Assembly: GCF_000308715.1 (NCBI RefSeq)
Contig: NZ_BAGH01000615.1
Span: 1-64,000, forward strand
Reading direction: 5' to 3'
Length of the DNA: 64,000 nt
Source: Nocardia tenerifensis NBRC 101015
GTDB lineage: Bacteria > Actinomycetota > Actinomycetes > Mycobacteriales > Mycobacteriaceae
Shown here: positions 25,328 to 34,466 of the stretch, in pieces
Layout: each line of letters begins with the position of its first letter
Numbering within the stretch: the stretch's first letter is position 1
Notes under the pieces: generated by a model
The model's database searches: none
What the model was told of the DNA's origin: nothing
What the model saw: only the letters and a program-made list of their open reading frames with translations
Position numbers and translations under genes: made by a program

Positions 25328-26932
25328 GTGATCCAAGTCGACCCCGGACGTGCGATCGAACTCGATCGCCTGGCCATGGACCCGCCGATCAATACGCTCG
25401 TCGGCCTCCTGGCGCATCAGGCCGCGCGGTCTCCCGACCGTGAGTTCCTGCGTTTCGCGGAAGGGTCGTGGACCTTCGGCGAGATCGATTGCTGGACTTC
25501 ACGTCTCGCGCGGCGACTGATCGCCGAGGACGGCGTGCGCCCCGGTGATCGGGTCGCGATCATGCTGCCCAATGTGGTGGAGTGGCCGGTCGCCTGGCTG
25601 TCGATCCTCGCGGCGGGCGGGGTCGCGGTGCCGGTGAACTCCTCCTATCGGCGGGCGGATCTGGAGTTCGTGCTCCGGGACTCCGGAGCGCGGGTGCTGA
25701 TCACCGACGCCGCGCACGCGCCGCTCGTCGACGAGGTGCGCGCCGCGAACGAGGATCTGGCCGAGGTCCGGGTCGTCGAGGCCACGCCGCTCGGCGAACT
25801 CACGCGCTACCCGGCGGACCGGCCCGCGGTCGCCGTCGCGGGCGATACCCTCGCCAATCTCCAATACACCTCGGGGACGACCGGATTCCCCAAGGCATGC
25901 ATGTTGACCCATGACTACTGGACCCGGCTGGGCTGGGTCTGCGCCAGCGCGACCGGCCTCGGCCCCGACGACGTGGCCCTCACCGCGCAGCCGTTCTCCT
26001 ATATGGATCCGCAGTGGAACACCGCGCTGTGCCTGACGATCGGCGCGCCGCTGGTGGTGCTACCCCGGTTCTCCGCCTCGGGTTTCATGGCACACGTCCG
26101 CGAGCACCGGGCCACGTTCTGCTATGTGCTCGGCTCGATGCCGACCCTGCTGTTCAAGCAGCCGCCCAGCCCGCGAGACCGCGACAACGATTTGCGCATC
26201 GTGCTGTGCTCGGCCATCCCCGCCGCGCTGCACGCACAGCTCGAGCAACGGTGGGGCGCCCCCTGGCGGGAGATCTTCGGGATGACCGAGAGCGGAGTCG
26301 ACCTGGTCAGCCTGCCCGAGAACACCGCCGATGTCGGCAGCGGCCGGCTCGGACAGCCGATACCCACCAAGCGGATTCGGGTGGTCGACCCGCAAGGCGA
26401 GGACGTCCCCGAGGGAGAACCCGGCGAGCTCATCACCTCCGGCGAACCGATGATGCTCGGCTACTGGAACCGGCCCGACGACACCGCGCGGGTGCTCCGC
26501 GACGGCTGGCTGCACACCGGTGATCTCGCCGTCCGGGAGGCGGGCGGCTATCGCCTGGTGGGCCGGATCAAGGACATGGTCCGGCGCGGCGGCGAGAACA
26601 TCGCCTGCGCCGAGGTCGAACGGGTGCTGGAGCGCGACGACAGCGTCGTCGCGACGGCGGTCGTCGGCGTGCCGGACGAGCTGTTCGGCGAGGAGGTCAA
26701 AGCCTTCGTGCAGCCGGCGGCCGGCGTCGAAGCGAGCCGCGCGACCGCGCAGCGAATCATCAATGGTGCGCGAGATCAGTTGGCGCGCTTCAAAATTCCA
26801 CGTTACGTGGAGTTCGTCGCCGATTTCCCGCGCACCCCCTCTGAACGGGTGTCCAAGCCCGCGCTGCGGGCGCGCGCGGCCGAGCATCCCGGCCTCACCT
26901 ACGACCTGCGACCGCCGCGTGACATCGGCTGA
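25328..26932 (+). CDS. acyl-CoA synthetase / AMP-dependent ligase
   Basis: 534 residues from GTG 25328, with AGAGGA before it; longer in-frame starts would place the operator inside the gene. ANL-family motifs: YTSGTTGFPKACMLTH (A3), GMTES (A5), GWLHTGDLA (A7), the hinge GRIKDMVRRGGENI (A8) and the catalytic Lys in PSERVSKPALR (A10). It converts a carboxylic acid into its CoA thioester. The substrate is probably the acid made by the alcohol/aldehyde dehydrogenase pair downstream. It leads a set of overlapping or closely spaced genes. Confidence 0.85.
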   Translation: MIQVDPGRAIELDRLAMDPPINTLVGLLAHQAARSPDREFLRFAEGSWTFGEIDCWTSRLARRLIAEDGVRPGDRVAIMLPNVVEWPVAWLSILAAGGVAVPVNSSYRRADLEFVLRDSGARVLITDAAHAPLVDEVRAANEDLAEVRVVEATPLGELTRYPADRPAVAVAGDTLANLQYTSGTTGFPKACMLTHDYWTRLGWVCASATGLGPDDVALTAQPFSYMDPQWNTALCLTIGAPLVVLPRFSASGFMAHVREHRATFCYVLGSMPTLLFKQPPSPRDRDNDLRIVLCSAIPAALHAQLEQRWGAPWREIFGMTESGVDLVSLPENTADVGSGRLGQPIPTKRIRVVDPQGEDVPEGEPGELITSGEPMMLGYWNRPDDTARVLRDGWLHTGDLAVREAGGYRLVGRIKDMVRRGGENIACAEVERVLERDDSVVATAVVGVPDELFGEEVKAFVQPAAGVEASRATAQRIINGARDQLARFKIPRYVEFVADFPRTPSERVSKPALRARAAEHPGLTYDLRPPRDIG

Positions 26933-26942
26933 GGACCCGGAG

Positions 26943-27740
26943 ATGACCGACAACCACCTGAACGTGCGCCTCGACGAGGACGTCGCGGTGCTCACCCTGA
27001 ACCACCCCGCGAAGCTGAACGTGCTCGACGTGGCCACCCGGGTACTGCTCGCGCAGACCATCCGCCGGTTCGGCGCGGGTGAGCGCGTGCGCGGGATCGT
27101 CCTCACGGGCGCGGGCCGGGCGTTCTCCGCCGGTGAGGACCTGCGGGCCCTGCCGACCACCTACGACGAGATCCGCGAGGCCTTCGCGACCTTTCACGAC
27201 ATCACCCGCGCGATTCTCGAGACGAGAATCCCCGTGGTCGCGGCCGTGAACGGGATCGCGGTCGGCGGCGCCTCGGAGATCACGCTGTGTTGCGACGCAC
27301 GGATCGGCAGCCCCGCCGCCGAGTACTTCCAACCGGAGAACCACCGCGGAATCGTCATCTCGAACGCCGCGAGCCTCCTGATGGGCCGGCTGGTCCGCAA
27401 CCACGCTATGCGAATCATTCTGGGCGCGAACAGGGTTGGCGCGGACGAGGCACTTCGGATTGGACTGCTCGACGAGATCGTCGCGCCGGAGACGCTGGTG
27501 TGCCGGGCGGTCGAGGTAGTTCGCCAGTGGAACGCCGATCCCCGCGTCACCGCACTACACCTAGGTCTGCTGCGACCGCGCCTCGAAGACGTCGAGTCCG
27601 CGTTCGCCCGCGAAGACGACGCCGCCCGGCGGTCCTGGGAGTCCGGCGCCTTCAGCGAGGGCATCGAGGGCTTCTGGACATCGAAGAACGCGGGGCCGCC
27701 GGCGCCCGCGCAGAGCAATCGAGATCGGAGACGAGAATGA
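26943..27740 (+). CDS. enoyl-CoA hydratase/isomerase family protein
   Basis: 265 residues from ATG 26943. Crotonase fold: GAGRAFSAGEDLRAL forms the first oxyanion element and AAVNGIAVGGASEITLCCDA the second, with PENHRGIVIS in the region of the catalytic glutamates, where the usual acidic pair is not obvious, so the exact reaction is open (hydratase, isomerase or hydrolase). The upstream ligase ends 10 bp earlier and the stop overlaps the dehydrogenase start (ATGA). It processes the CoA ester made by the ligase. Confidence 0.8.
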   Translation: MTDNHLNVRLDEDVAVLTLNHPAKLNVLDVATRVLLAQTIRRFGAGERVRGIVLTGAGRAFSAGEDLRALPTTYDEIREAFATFHDITRAILETRIPVVAAVNGIAVGGASEITLCCDARIGSPAAEYFQPENHRGIVISNAASLLMGRLVRNHAMRIILGANRVGADEALRIGLLDEIVAPETLVCRAVEVVRQWNADPRVTALHLGLLRPRLEDVESAFAREDDAARRSWESGAFSEGIEGFWTSKNAGPPAPAQSNRDRRRE

Positions 27741-28831
27741 TCACCACGGAGGCGGCGATTCTCACCGCGCTGAACGAACCGCTGGAATTCACCGAGATCC
27801 AGGTCGACGATCCGGAGCCGGGTGAGGTTCGCGTGGCCGTCTCGAATGTCGGTCTCTGCCACAGCGATCTGCACTACATGACCGGAACCGTGCACACCGA
27901 TCTGCCCGTGGTGGTGGGGCACGAGGTGGCCGGGGTCGTCGAGTCGGTCGGGTCCGCGGTGACCTCGTTGCGTCCGGGCGATCGTGTGGTCGGCGCCCTC
28001 ACGCCGTCGTGCGGGCTGTGCCGCAACTGCCAGGTCGGACAACCGACCCAGTGCCGGCGTGTCGCTCAGATCCGGCAGCGACCTCGGGCCGCCTTTCAAC
28101 TGCCCGACGGCCAGGTCGTGGATCGGCTGGGTGACATCGGCGCGTTCTCCCGCCACACCCTGATGCGGGAGAACGCGCTGGTCAAGCTGCCCGACAAGGT
28201 GGGACTGCAGGTGGGCTGCCTGCTCTCGTGCTGCGTCATCACCGGCATCGGCGCCGTGTTCCGCGGCGCGCGGGTGCGACCCGGCGCCACGGTTGCCGTA
28301 ATCGGTTGCGGCGGTGTGGGTTCAGCCGTCATTCAGGGTGCGCGGCTGGCCGGCGCGTCGGCGATCGTCGCCGTGGATCTCGACGAAGCCCGGCTCGCCG
28401 CGGCGCGGACCTACGGTGCCACCCACGTCGTGCACGGCGCGGCCGATGTCGCGACCGAGATCGCGGACCTGCTCGGCGACGGCGTGGACTACGCCTTCGA
28501 GGCCGTCGGCTCCGCGCGGACCGCCGCCACCGCGCTGTCGGTCGTGCGAGCCGCGGGCACCGCGTGCCTCGTCGGCATCGCACCCGACGGGACCGAGCTG
28601 AGTCTCCCGGCCGCCGACTTCTTCTTCGGCGAGAAGCGCCTGATCGGCTCGTACATGGGCTCGGGTCAGGCGCGCGAGGACATCGCCCAGTTCGCCCGGC
28701 TGTACCTGCAGGGCCGCCTGCTGCTCGACGAGATGGTCAGCGACGTGATCCCGTTCCGGGCGATCGACAAGGGCTTCGAGGCGATGAAGTCGGGCCGGGT
28801 GACCCGCATCGTCGCCGACCTCACCGTGTGA
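27737..28831 (+). CDS. zinc-dependent alcohol dehydrogenase
   Basis: 364 residues; the ATG overlaps the previous stop. Medium-chain dehydrogenase with catalytic-zinc ligands Cys in GLCHSDLHY, the GHEVAG His/Glu pair and Cys in LLSCCVITG, a structural-zinc lobe CGLCRNCQVGQPTQC and the NAD fold VAVIGCGGVGSAVIQGARLAGA followed by VDLD. It resembles class III/aryl-alcohol dehydrogenases. In the proposed pathway it oxidises the alcohol freed from the Baeyer-Villiger ester. Confidence 0.85.
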   Translation: MITTEAAILTALNEPLEFTEIQVDDPEPGEVRVAVSNVGLCHSDLHYMTGTVHTDLPVVVGHEVAGVVESVGSAVTSLRPGDRVVGALTPSCGLCRNCQVGQPTQCRRVAQIRQRPRAAFQLPDGQVVDRLGDIGAFSRHTLMRENALVKLPDKVGLQVGCLLSCCVITGIGAVFRGARVRPGATVAVIGCGGVGSAVIQGARLAGASAIVAVDLDEARLAAARTYGATHVVHGAADVATEIADLLGDGVDYAFEAVGSARTAATALSVVRAAGTACLVGIAPDGTELSLPAADFFFGEKRLIGSYMGSGQAREDIAQFARLYLQGRLLLDEMVSDVIPFRAIDKGFEAMKSGRVTRIVADLTV

Positions 28832-28857
28832 TCCCTGAGCGCCGAAGGAAGCCACCG

Positions 28858-30315
28858 ATGACGAATCCGCAACTGCCCCAACCGATCAACTACATCGCCG
28901 GCGAATGGTCCGAGTGCGCGACCATTCCCGATGCCTGGAATCTCGACCCCAACACCGGGCAGCCCGTGCACCGCGCGGTCACGACCCGGCCCGCGGAGGT
29001 GGAGCGCGCGCTGCGCCATGCCGAGCTGTCTTACGACCTCGAACACTGGGACGACGCCGCGCGCGAGGAACGCGCCGCCGTCATCGAGCGGGCGGCCGAC
29101 GTCGTCGAGTCGCGCATCGCGGACATCGCCCGCACCGATGCCCTCACCAGCGGCGTCCCGATCGCGAAGGCACGAGTGGTCGCGCAGTTCCTGCCGCACC
29201 GAATCCGTTCTGCCGCTGCGGAACTGCGCACGATCCCGCGTCGCACCGCGTTGGCCGCCGGGGGCCGTGATGTGCGACTGTACAAGGTCCCGTGGGGGCC
29301 CGCGGCCATCCTCACCCCGTGGAACGGCCCCAGTTTCATCCCCGCCGCGAAGGTGGTGAGTGCGTTGGCCGCCGGGTGTCCGGTCGTCCTCAAACCCTCC
29401 GAGCACGCGCCGAGCAGCGCGCAGATCATCGTCGAGTGCTTCGTCGACGCCGGATTGCCCGGCGGCGCACTGCAACTCGTGCATGGCGCGGGTGATGTGG
29501 GCGCGGCGATCACCGGCGATCCCCGGGTGAAGGTCGTCTCCTTCACCGGCGGCCCGCACGCGGGCCGCGCGATCGCCCGCGCGGCCGCCGCCGACTTCAA
29601 GGTGCTCCAGCTCGAACTCGGCGGCAACAATCCGGCCCTCGTGCTGGACGACGCCGACATCGACCTGGCCGCCGAGGGAATCCTCGACGGGATGACCAAG
29701 CTCAACGGTCAGTGGTGTGAGGGACCCGGAAAAGTGCTGGCGCACAACAGCATTGTCGGCGCGCTCCGCGAGGCGCTGCTGGATCGCATCGCCCGGATCC
29801 AGGTCGGGCACTCGCTGGACGAGCACACCCAGCTCGGCCCGATCTCCAACGCACCGCACTTCGCCACGCTGCACAACCGCATCGACGAGCTGCGAGCCAA
29901 CGGCGCGATGATCCACCAGCCCGCGAAACTTCCCGACCTCGACGGGTTCTTCCTCTCGCCCACGGTCGCCTCGGGGATCGACGCGTCGATGGCGACCGCG
30001 GAGCTGTTCGGGCCGGTCGTCAGCCTGCACGCCGTGGCGTCCGACGAGGACGCCCTGCGCGTGGCCAACGCCCACCCGTCGGGCCTCGACGCCTACGTGT
30101 TCGGCGGCGACCTGGACCGCGCCATCGACATCGGCTCCCGGGTGCTGGCGGGAGAGGTGCGCGTGAACGGCGCCAAGGTCGCCGACCTCGCCGACGGTTC
30201 GGCGCAAAGCTTCTGGGGCCCTGCCGGAATCGGCGGTCACGGCCCCGGCGAGTCCGTGCGGGTGTTCTGCGGCGACCGCGTGGTCGGCGTCGACTCTCCC
30301 GAGCTTCCCCTGTGA
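28858..30315 (+). CDS. aldehyde dehydrogenase
   Basis: 485 residues from ATG 28858, with a GAAGGAAG ribosome-binding site. NAD(P)-ALDH motifs: PWNGPSFIPAAKVVSALAAG with LKPSEHAP for cofactor binding, FTGG, the general base in LELGGNNPALV and the nucleophilic Cys in NGQWCEGPGK. It oxidises an aldehyde to the acid, probably the product of the preceding alcohol dehydrogenase. A PuuC-like role on a gamma-glutamyl aldehyde is an alternative. Confidence 0.85.
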   Translation: MTNPQLPQPINYIAGEWSECATIPDAWNLDPNTGQPVHRAVTTRPAEVERALRHAELSYDLEHWDDAAREERAAVIERAADVVESRIADIARTDALTSGVPIAKARVVAQFLPHRIRSAAAELRTIPRRTALAAGGRDVRLYKVPWGPAAILTPWNGPSFIPAAKVVSALAAGCPVVLKPSEHAPSSAQIIVECFVDAGLPGGALQLVHGAGDVGAAITGDPRVKVVSFTGGPHAGRAIARAAAADFKVLQLELGGNNPALVLDDADIDLAAEGILDGMTKLNGQWCEGPGKVLAHNSIVGALREALLDRIARIQVGHSLDEHTQLGPISNAPHFATLHNRIDELRANGAMIHQPAKLPDLDGFFLSPTVASGIDASMATAELFGPVVSLHAVASDEDALRVANAHPSGLDAYVFGGDLDRAIDIGSRVLAGEVRVNGAKVADLADGSAQSFWGPAGIGGHGPGESVRVFCGDRVVGVDSPELPL

Positions 30316-30346
30316 CAACCCACCTTCGACGAAAGCGGCAATCGCC

Positions 30347-32011
30347 ATGAACTCCACCTCCACCGCGGACACCGGGATCGTCGACGTCATCGGCGTCGGC
30401 GCGGGCTTCAGCGGCCTCTACCTCGCGCACCGGCTCACCAGTGCCGGATGGACCTTCGCCGGTTTCGAGGCCGGGCCGAGCGTCGGCGGTACCTGGTTCT
30501 GGAACACCTATCCGGGCGCGCGCTGCGATGTCGAGAGCATCTACTACTCGTACTCGTTCGACGAGGCGCTGCAGCAGGAGTGGACCTGGAGCCAGCGGTT
30601 CGCACCGCAGGCCGAGATCCTGAGCTATCTCGAGCACGTCGCCGACCGCTTCGACCTGCGCAGGCACTTCACGTTCAACACCCGCGTGACCGGCGCGGCG
30701 TGGAACGCGACCGACCGATTGTGGGAAGTGCGGCTGGACGACGGCAGTGCCAGGCGCGGCCGCTACCTGATCTCCGGCGCGGGCGGCCTGTCCACCCCCA
30801 AGGACTTCGACGTGCCCGGCCTCGCGAACTTCGCCGGCCTGCGGGTGTCCACCAGCCGGTGGAACATCTCCCTCGACGACCTCGCGGGCAAGCGCGTCGC
30901 CGTGATCGGCACGGGATCCTCGGGCGTGCAGGCGATCCCACTGATCGCGGAGGTCGCCGAGCGGCTCACGGTGTTCCAGCGCACCCCCAACTACGTGATG
31001 CCCGCGCGCAACGCCGAGCTCCCCCCGGAACGGGTCGCCGCCGTCAAGAACGACTACGTGGCGATCCGCGAGGAGTGCAGGCACTCACCCGGCGGTATCC
31101 CCGACCGCCCCGTCACCGACAACGCCTTCGACGTCTCGGCCGAGGAGCGTCGGCGGCGCTACGAGCAGGCCTACGAGCGCAGCGGCTTCCAGGGCGTCGG
31201 CGCCGAGTTCGCCGACCTGCTCATCGATCCCGAGGCGAACCGGACCGCGTCCGAATTCATCCACGACAAGATCCGGGAGATCGTCGATGATCCGGCCACC
31301 GCGGAACTGCTGGTGCCCAAATACCATCCGCTCGGCGCCAAACGCAGCTGCTTCGGAACCGACTACTACGAAACCTACAACCGGCCGAACGTGTCGCTGG
31401 TATCGCTGCGCGACGAGCCGATCGAGACGATGACCGAGAACGCGATCGTCACCGCGAAAGGCGCCTACGAAATGGACGCCGTGGTGCTGGCGATCGGGTT
31501 CGACGCGTTCACCGGCCCGCTGTACGGGCTGAATCTCACCGGCGCGTCCGGTAAGAAGCTGCAGGAGGTCTGGCACGACGGCATTCGGTCCTACCTCGGG
31601 ATGATGGTCGCGGACTTCCCGAACTTCTTCATGGTCGGCGGCCCGCTGAGCCCCGCGTTGGTGAGCAATGTGGTGGTGACGATCGAGCAGGCCGTCGACT
31701 GGATCGCCGATCTGCTCGAGCATGCCCGCGAGACCGGTGCCACGCTGGTCGAGGCCACCGCCGAGGCGCAGAGCGAATGGGTGGACATCACCGAGCGGAC
31801 CGTCGCGCCCACCCTGTTCGCCACAACGGACTCCTGGTACCGCGGCTCCAACATCGAGGGCAAACCCAACACCTTCATGGGCTACGTGGGTGGCGTCGGT
31901 AAGTACCGCCGCATGTGCACCGAGCTCGCCAAGCGCGGCTACCCGGGCGTCGAGATCGACGGCGAAGCGCAGTCCCGCACCCTCGGCCCTATTCACGAGG
32001 AGATCTCATGA
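30347..32011 (+). CDS. flavin monooxygenase, Baeyer-Villiger type with altered fingerprint
   Basis: 554 residues from ATG 30347. Two Rossmann motifs (GVGAGFSG at 16-23, and VIGTGSSGVQ) and the loop SVGGTWFWNTYPGARCDVES strongly resemble cyclohexanone-type Baeyer-Villiger monooxygenases. The class fingerprint FxGxxxHxxxW is present as F162, G164 and W172, but the His position (168) is Ser. It uses FAD and NADPH to insert oxygen next to a ketone. Neighbouring esterase, alcohol and aldehyde dehydrogenase genes fit ester or lactone processing. The stop overlaps the next start (ATGA). Confidence 0.8.
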   Translation: MNSTSTADTGIVDVIGVGAGFSGLYLAHRLTSAGWTFAGFEAGPSVGGTWFWNTYPGARCDVESIYYSYSFDEALQQEWTWSQRFAPQAEILSYLEHVADRFDLRRHFTFNTRVTGAAWNATDRLWEVRLDDGSARRGRYLISGAGGLSTPKDFDVPGLANFAGLRVSTSRWNISLDDLAGKRVAVIGTGSSGVQAIPLIAEVAERLTVFQRTPNYVMPARNAELPPERVAAVKNDYVAIREECRHSPGGIPDRPVTDNAFDVSAEERRRRYEQAYERSGFQGVGAEFADLLIDPEANRTASEFIHDKIREIVDDPATAELLVPKYHPLGAKRSCFGTDYYETYNRPNVSLVSLRDEPIETMTENAIVTAKGAYEMDAVVLAIGFDAFTGPLYGLNLTGASGKKLQEVWHDGIRSYLGMMVADFPNFFMVGGPLSPALVSNVVVTIEQAVDWIADLLEHARETGATLVEATAEAQSEWVDITERTVAPTLFATTDSWYRGSNIEGKPNTFMGYVGGVGKYRRMCTELAKRGYPGVEIDGEAQSRTLGPIHEEIS

Positions 32012-32382
32012 ACAAGGCGGTCCATCGGCGCTACGTCGCGTTCTCCGACGCGCACTACGCGGGCAACCTCGTTGACGGCGCCTACGCCCTGAAGCTCTTC
32101 GGCGACGTCGGCACGAATCTGTCGATCGAGCTGGACGGCCACGAGGGCCTGTTCGCCGGCTACTCGTCCGTCGAATTCCTCGCTCCGGTCCGGGGAGGTG
32201 ATGTCGTAGAGGCCGAGGCGACTCTGGTGCGGAAGGGAAACCGAAGCCGCACAGTCGATTTCGAACTGCGGGTGCTGTGTCGTGGCTCCGATGCCACCGG
32301 ACGCGCGCAGGTCCTGCAACCACCCCTGATCGCGGTGCGCGCTCGCGGCACCGCGGTCATTCCCGTCGACGAAACGGAGTGA
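32008..32382 (+). CDS. hotdog-fold protein, 3-aminobutyryl-CoA ammonia-lyase (Kal)-like
   Basis: 124 residues, coupled to the monooxygenase by an ATGA overlap. The N-terminus (RRYVAFSDAHYAGNLVDGAY) and GLFAGYSSVEFLAPVRGGDV resemble the hotdog ammonia lyase of lysine fermentation, which removes ammonia from a beta-amino-acyl-CoA. A role in eliminating ammonia from a CoA-bound amino acid fits an amine pathway that includes a CoA ligase and a hydratase. A thioesterase or dehydratase role is the alternative. Confidence 0.65.
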   Translation: MNKAVHRRYVAFSDAHYAGNLVDGAYALKLFGDVGTNLSIELDGHEGLFAGYSSVEFLAPVRGGDVVEAEATLVRKGNRSRTVDFELRVLCRGSDATGRAQVLQPPLIAVRARGTAVIPVDETE

Positions 32383-32387
32383 TCACG

Positions 32388-33719
32388 ATGGAACTGCTTT
32401 ATGACACCGGGTGGGCGGAGCAACCCGCCACCGTGGAACAGCCACTGCGCGGCGACATCGACTGCGACGTGGTCGTGATCGGCGGTGGGGGCGGTGGCAT
32501 GTCGGCCGCTCTCCGCCTCGCCGAGCGTGGGGTAGACGTGGTGCTGCTCGAGGCGAAAACCCTTGGCTGGGGCGCTACTTCGCGCAATGCCGGATATCTC
32601 ACGAACTCGGTCGCCGCCGATCCGGAGGTGCTCGGGCTGCTGCTGAAGCGCGAGCGGTTGCGCGAGCTGTACCGGTACGCCGAGAACGCGGTGCACTTCG
32701 CCGAGGACGCTCTGTCGAGGCACGGGATCGACTGCGACTATGAGCGGACCGGCATCGTGATGGCGGCCGTGTCCAAGGGGCAGTTGCGCCACGCACGACG
32801 CAATGCGAAGGTCCTGGCCGAGGCCGGGGCCGCGGGCGAGTTCATCGAGGGTCCCGAGGCCGGGCTGCCGGAGGGCTTCCTCGGCGGCATCCGCGAGGGG
32901 GTCGGCGGGACGCTCAACCCGGGCAAGTTCGTCCTCGGCCTGCGGGACGCGACGATCGCGGCGGGTGTGCGCGTCTACGAGTGCACCCCGGCACGCGACG
33001 TCGTCGACACCGGAGACGGGGTCGTCGTAAACACCCCGGGCGGAAAGGTGAAGAGCCGCAAGGCATTGCTCACCACCAACGCCGCGAGCAGTGGACTGTC
33101 CAGCGCGCCCCGGCACCTCGCCACCCCGGTGTGGACGTCGCTGGTCGAGACCGAGCCCATCGCGCCCGAGCGGCTCGACGAGATCGGCTGGACGAGCCGC
33201 GCGCCGCTGGTCACACTGCACATGATCCTCGAGAGCTACCGCGTAACCCCGCGCGGGACAATTGCTTTCGGCACCCGCCGGATACAGGCGGGTCGTAATC
33301 CGTTGCCGGATCGCACGCCCGCGCCGAACGTCGTCGACGATCTCGTCCGCGGGTTCCGCGACCGCTTCCCGGGCCTGCGCGACGTCGAGCCGGTGCGCGC
33401 CTGGGGCGGTTGGATAGGAATGAGCTCGACGTGGCTTCCCGTTGCGGGGGAGGCCTCCGACAACGTGCTCTACTCGCTGGCCTGCAACGGCCACGGTTTC
33501 GCCCAGGCGCAGTATGTCGGCCACCTGTTGGCCGAACACGTCACGGGCGCACCGCTGCACGCGGACCTCGCGGCGATCTGGCACGGCCGCAAGCGATTTC
33601 GGCCCAGCTTCGTCAGCGGCCCCGCGCTGTACGCGGGTTGGCTCGCCGATCGCGCCGCCGACCGCCTGGCCGCGCTCACGACATCCGAAAGTCGAATCAC
33701 CTCATCGCCGGTCGGCTGA
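32388..33719 (+). CDS. FAD-dependent amine oxidoreductase, PuuB/DAO-like
   Basis: 443 residues from ATG 32388. The FAD fold is DVVVIGGGGGGMSAALRLAE then LLEAKTLGWGATSRNAGYL, typical of DAO-family enzymes such as gamma-glutamylputrescine oxidase; the C-terminal flavin part is VAGEASDNVLYSLACNGHGF. Together with the GS-like and PuuD-like genes it would oxidise the gamma-glutamylated amine to the aldehyde or ketone level, releasing ammonia or a cleaved product. It follows the hotdog gene by five bases. Confidence 0.8.
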   Translation: MELLYDTGWAEQPATVEQPLRGDIDCDVVVIGGGGGGMSAALRLAERGVDVVLLEAKTLGWGATSRNAGYLTNSVAADPEVLGLLLKRERLRELYRYAENAVHFAEDALSRHGIDCDYERTGIVMAAVSKGQLRHARRNAKVLAEAGAAGEFIEGPEAGLPEGFLGGIREGVGGTLNPGKFVLGLRDATIAAGVRVYECTPARDVVDTGDGVVVNTPGGKVKSRKALLTTNAASSGLSSAPRHLATPVWTSLVETEPIAPERLDEIGWTSRAPLVTLHMILESYRVTPRGTIAFGTRRIQAGRNPLPDRTPAPNVVDDLVRGFRDRFPGLRDVEPVRAWGGWIGMSSTWLPVAGEASDNVLYSLACNGHGFAQAQYVGHLLAEHVTGAPLHADLAAIWHGRKRFRPSFVSGPALYAGWLADRAADRLAALTTSESRITSSPVG

Positions 33720-33741
33720 TGTACCCCTCGAGGAGAAGACC

Positions 33742-34434
33742 ATGTCCATCAGAGAACTGCTTTTCGCGGTCGCGGACATCTGGATGCTCGCCGTCGGTTT
33801 CACCTACGGCATAAAATTCATCCGTCACCACAAGAATTACCTGCTCGGCATCGAGTGGATCATCGTCGCTACGTCGGGGACGAACTTTCTGATCTACGGC
33901 CTGCTTAAGGCGGGTCACGACAGTCCGATGTACGGCTTCGCCTTCTTCCTGGACGCCTTCTCCCGCTCCGTCGGTATCACGTTGATCCTGGTTTTGGGCC
34001 TGATGCAGGTCACCCACCGGTACAAGCCGTCGGTGGCGGTGGACGTCGGCGCCTTCGCGCTCGCGGGCGTGGTCGGCTTCGCCCTCAGCACCTACGCGGA
34101 GCAGATCGGCACCCCAGGCAAGGTTTTCTACATCGTCGTCAACGTGCTCACCACGATCTTCCTGCTGTATTTCGTCAAGCGGCTGTGGGAGGTCGGCGAG
34201 CGCGGGCACGCGGTGTGGTCGGCCGCCGCCACGGCCTGTGGCTTCGTCATCGCCGCGATCTACGACTTCGTCCATATACCGGCCGACGACGCGGAGCACA
34301 CGATCTTCTACATCTTCGCGCTCTCCACGTGGGGCCTGCAGATGTTCACGTACTACCGCGCTTATCGCGCGTTCGACGCCTGCAACAAGCGCGCCGAGGC
34401 GCATGCCGTCGGCCGTGACGCCGTCGCGACGTGA
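33742..34434 (+). CDS. seven-helix-like integral membrane protein
   Basis: 230 residues with about seven hydrophobic segments (for example ELLFAVADIWMLAVGFTYGI, GIEWIIVATSGTNFLIYGLL, FYIVVNVLTTIFLLYFV, WGLQMFTYYRAY). A GAGGAGAAG ribosome-binding site precedes ATG 33742. I do not recognise the family. Its place between two amine-oxidase-type genes suggests substrate uptake or electron transfer, but no transporter motif supports this. Confidence 0.7.
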   Translation: MSIRELLFAVADIWMLAVGFTYGIKFIRHHKNYLLGIEWIIVATSGTNFLIYGLLKAGHDSPMYGFAFFLDAFSRSVGITLILVLGLMQVTHRYKPSVAVDVGAFALAGVVGFALSTYAEQIGTPGKVFYIVVNVLTTIFLLYFVKRLWEVGERGHAVWSAAATACGFVIAAIYDFVHIPADDAEHTIFYIFALSTWGLQMFTYYRAYRAFDACNKRAEAHAVGRDAVAT

Positions 34435-34466
34435 GCCCTTCACCCATCTCGAGTCGAGGAGTAGAG

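Noticed and set aside
28666..30390. A 574-codon minus-strand frame opposite the aldehyde dehydrogenase
   Set aside because: Antisense of a clear ALDH with Cys and Glu motifs intact.
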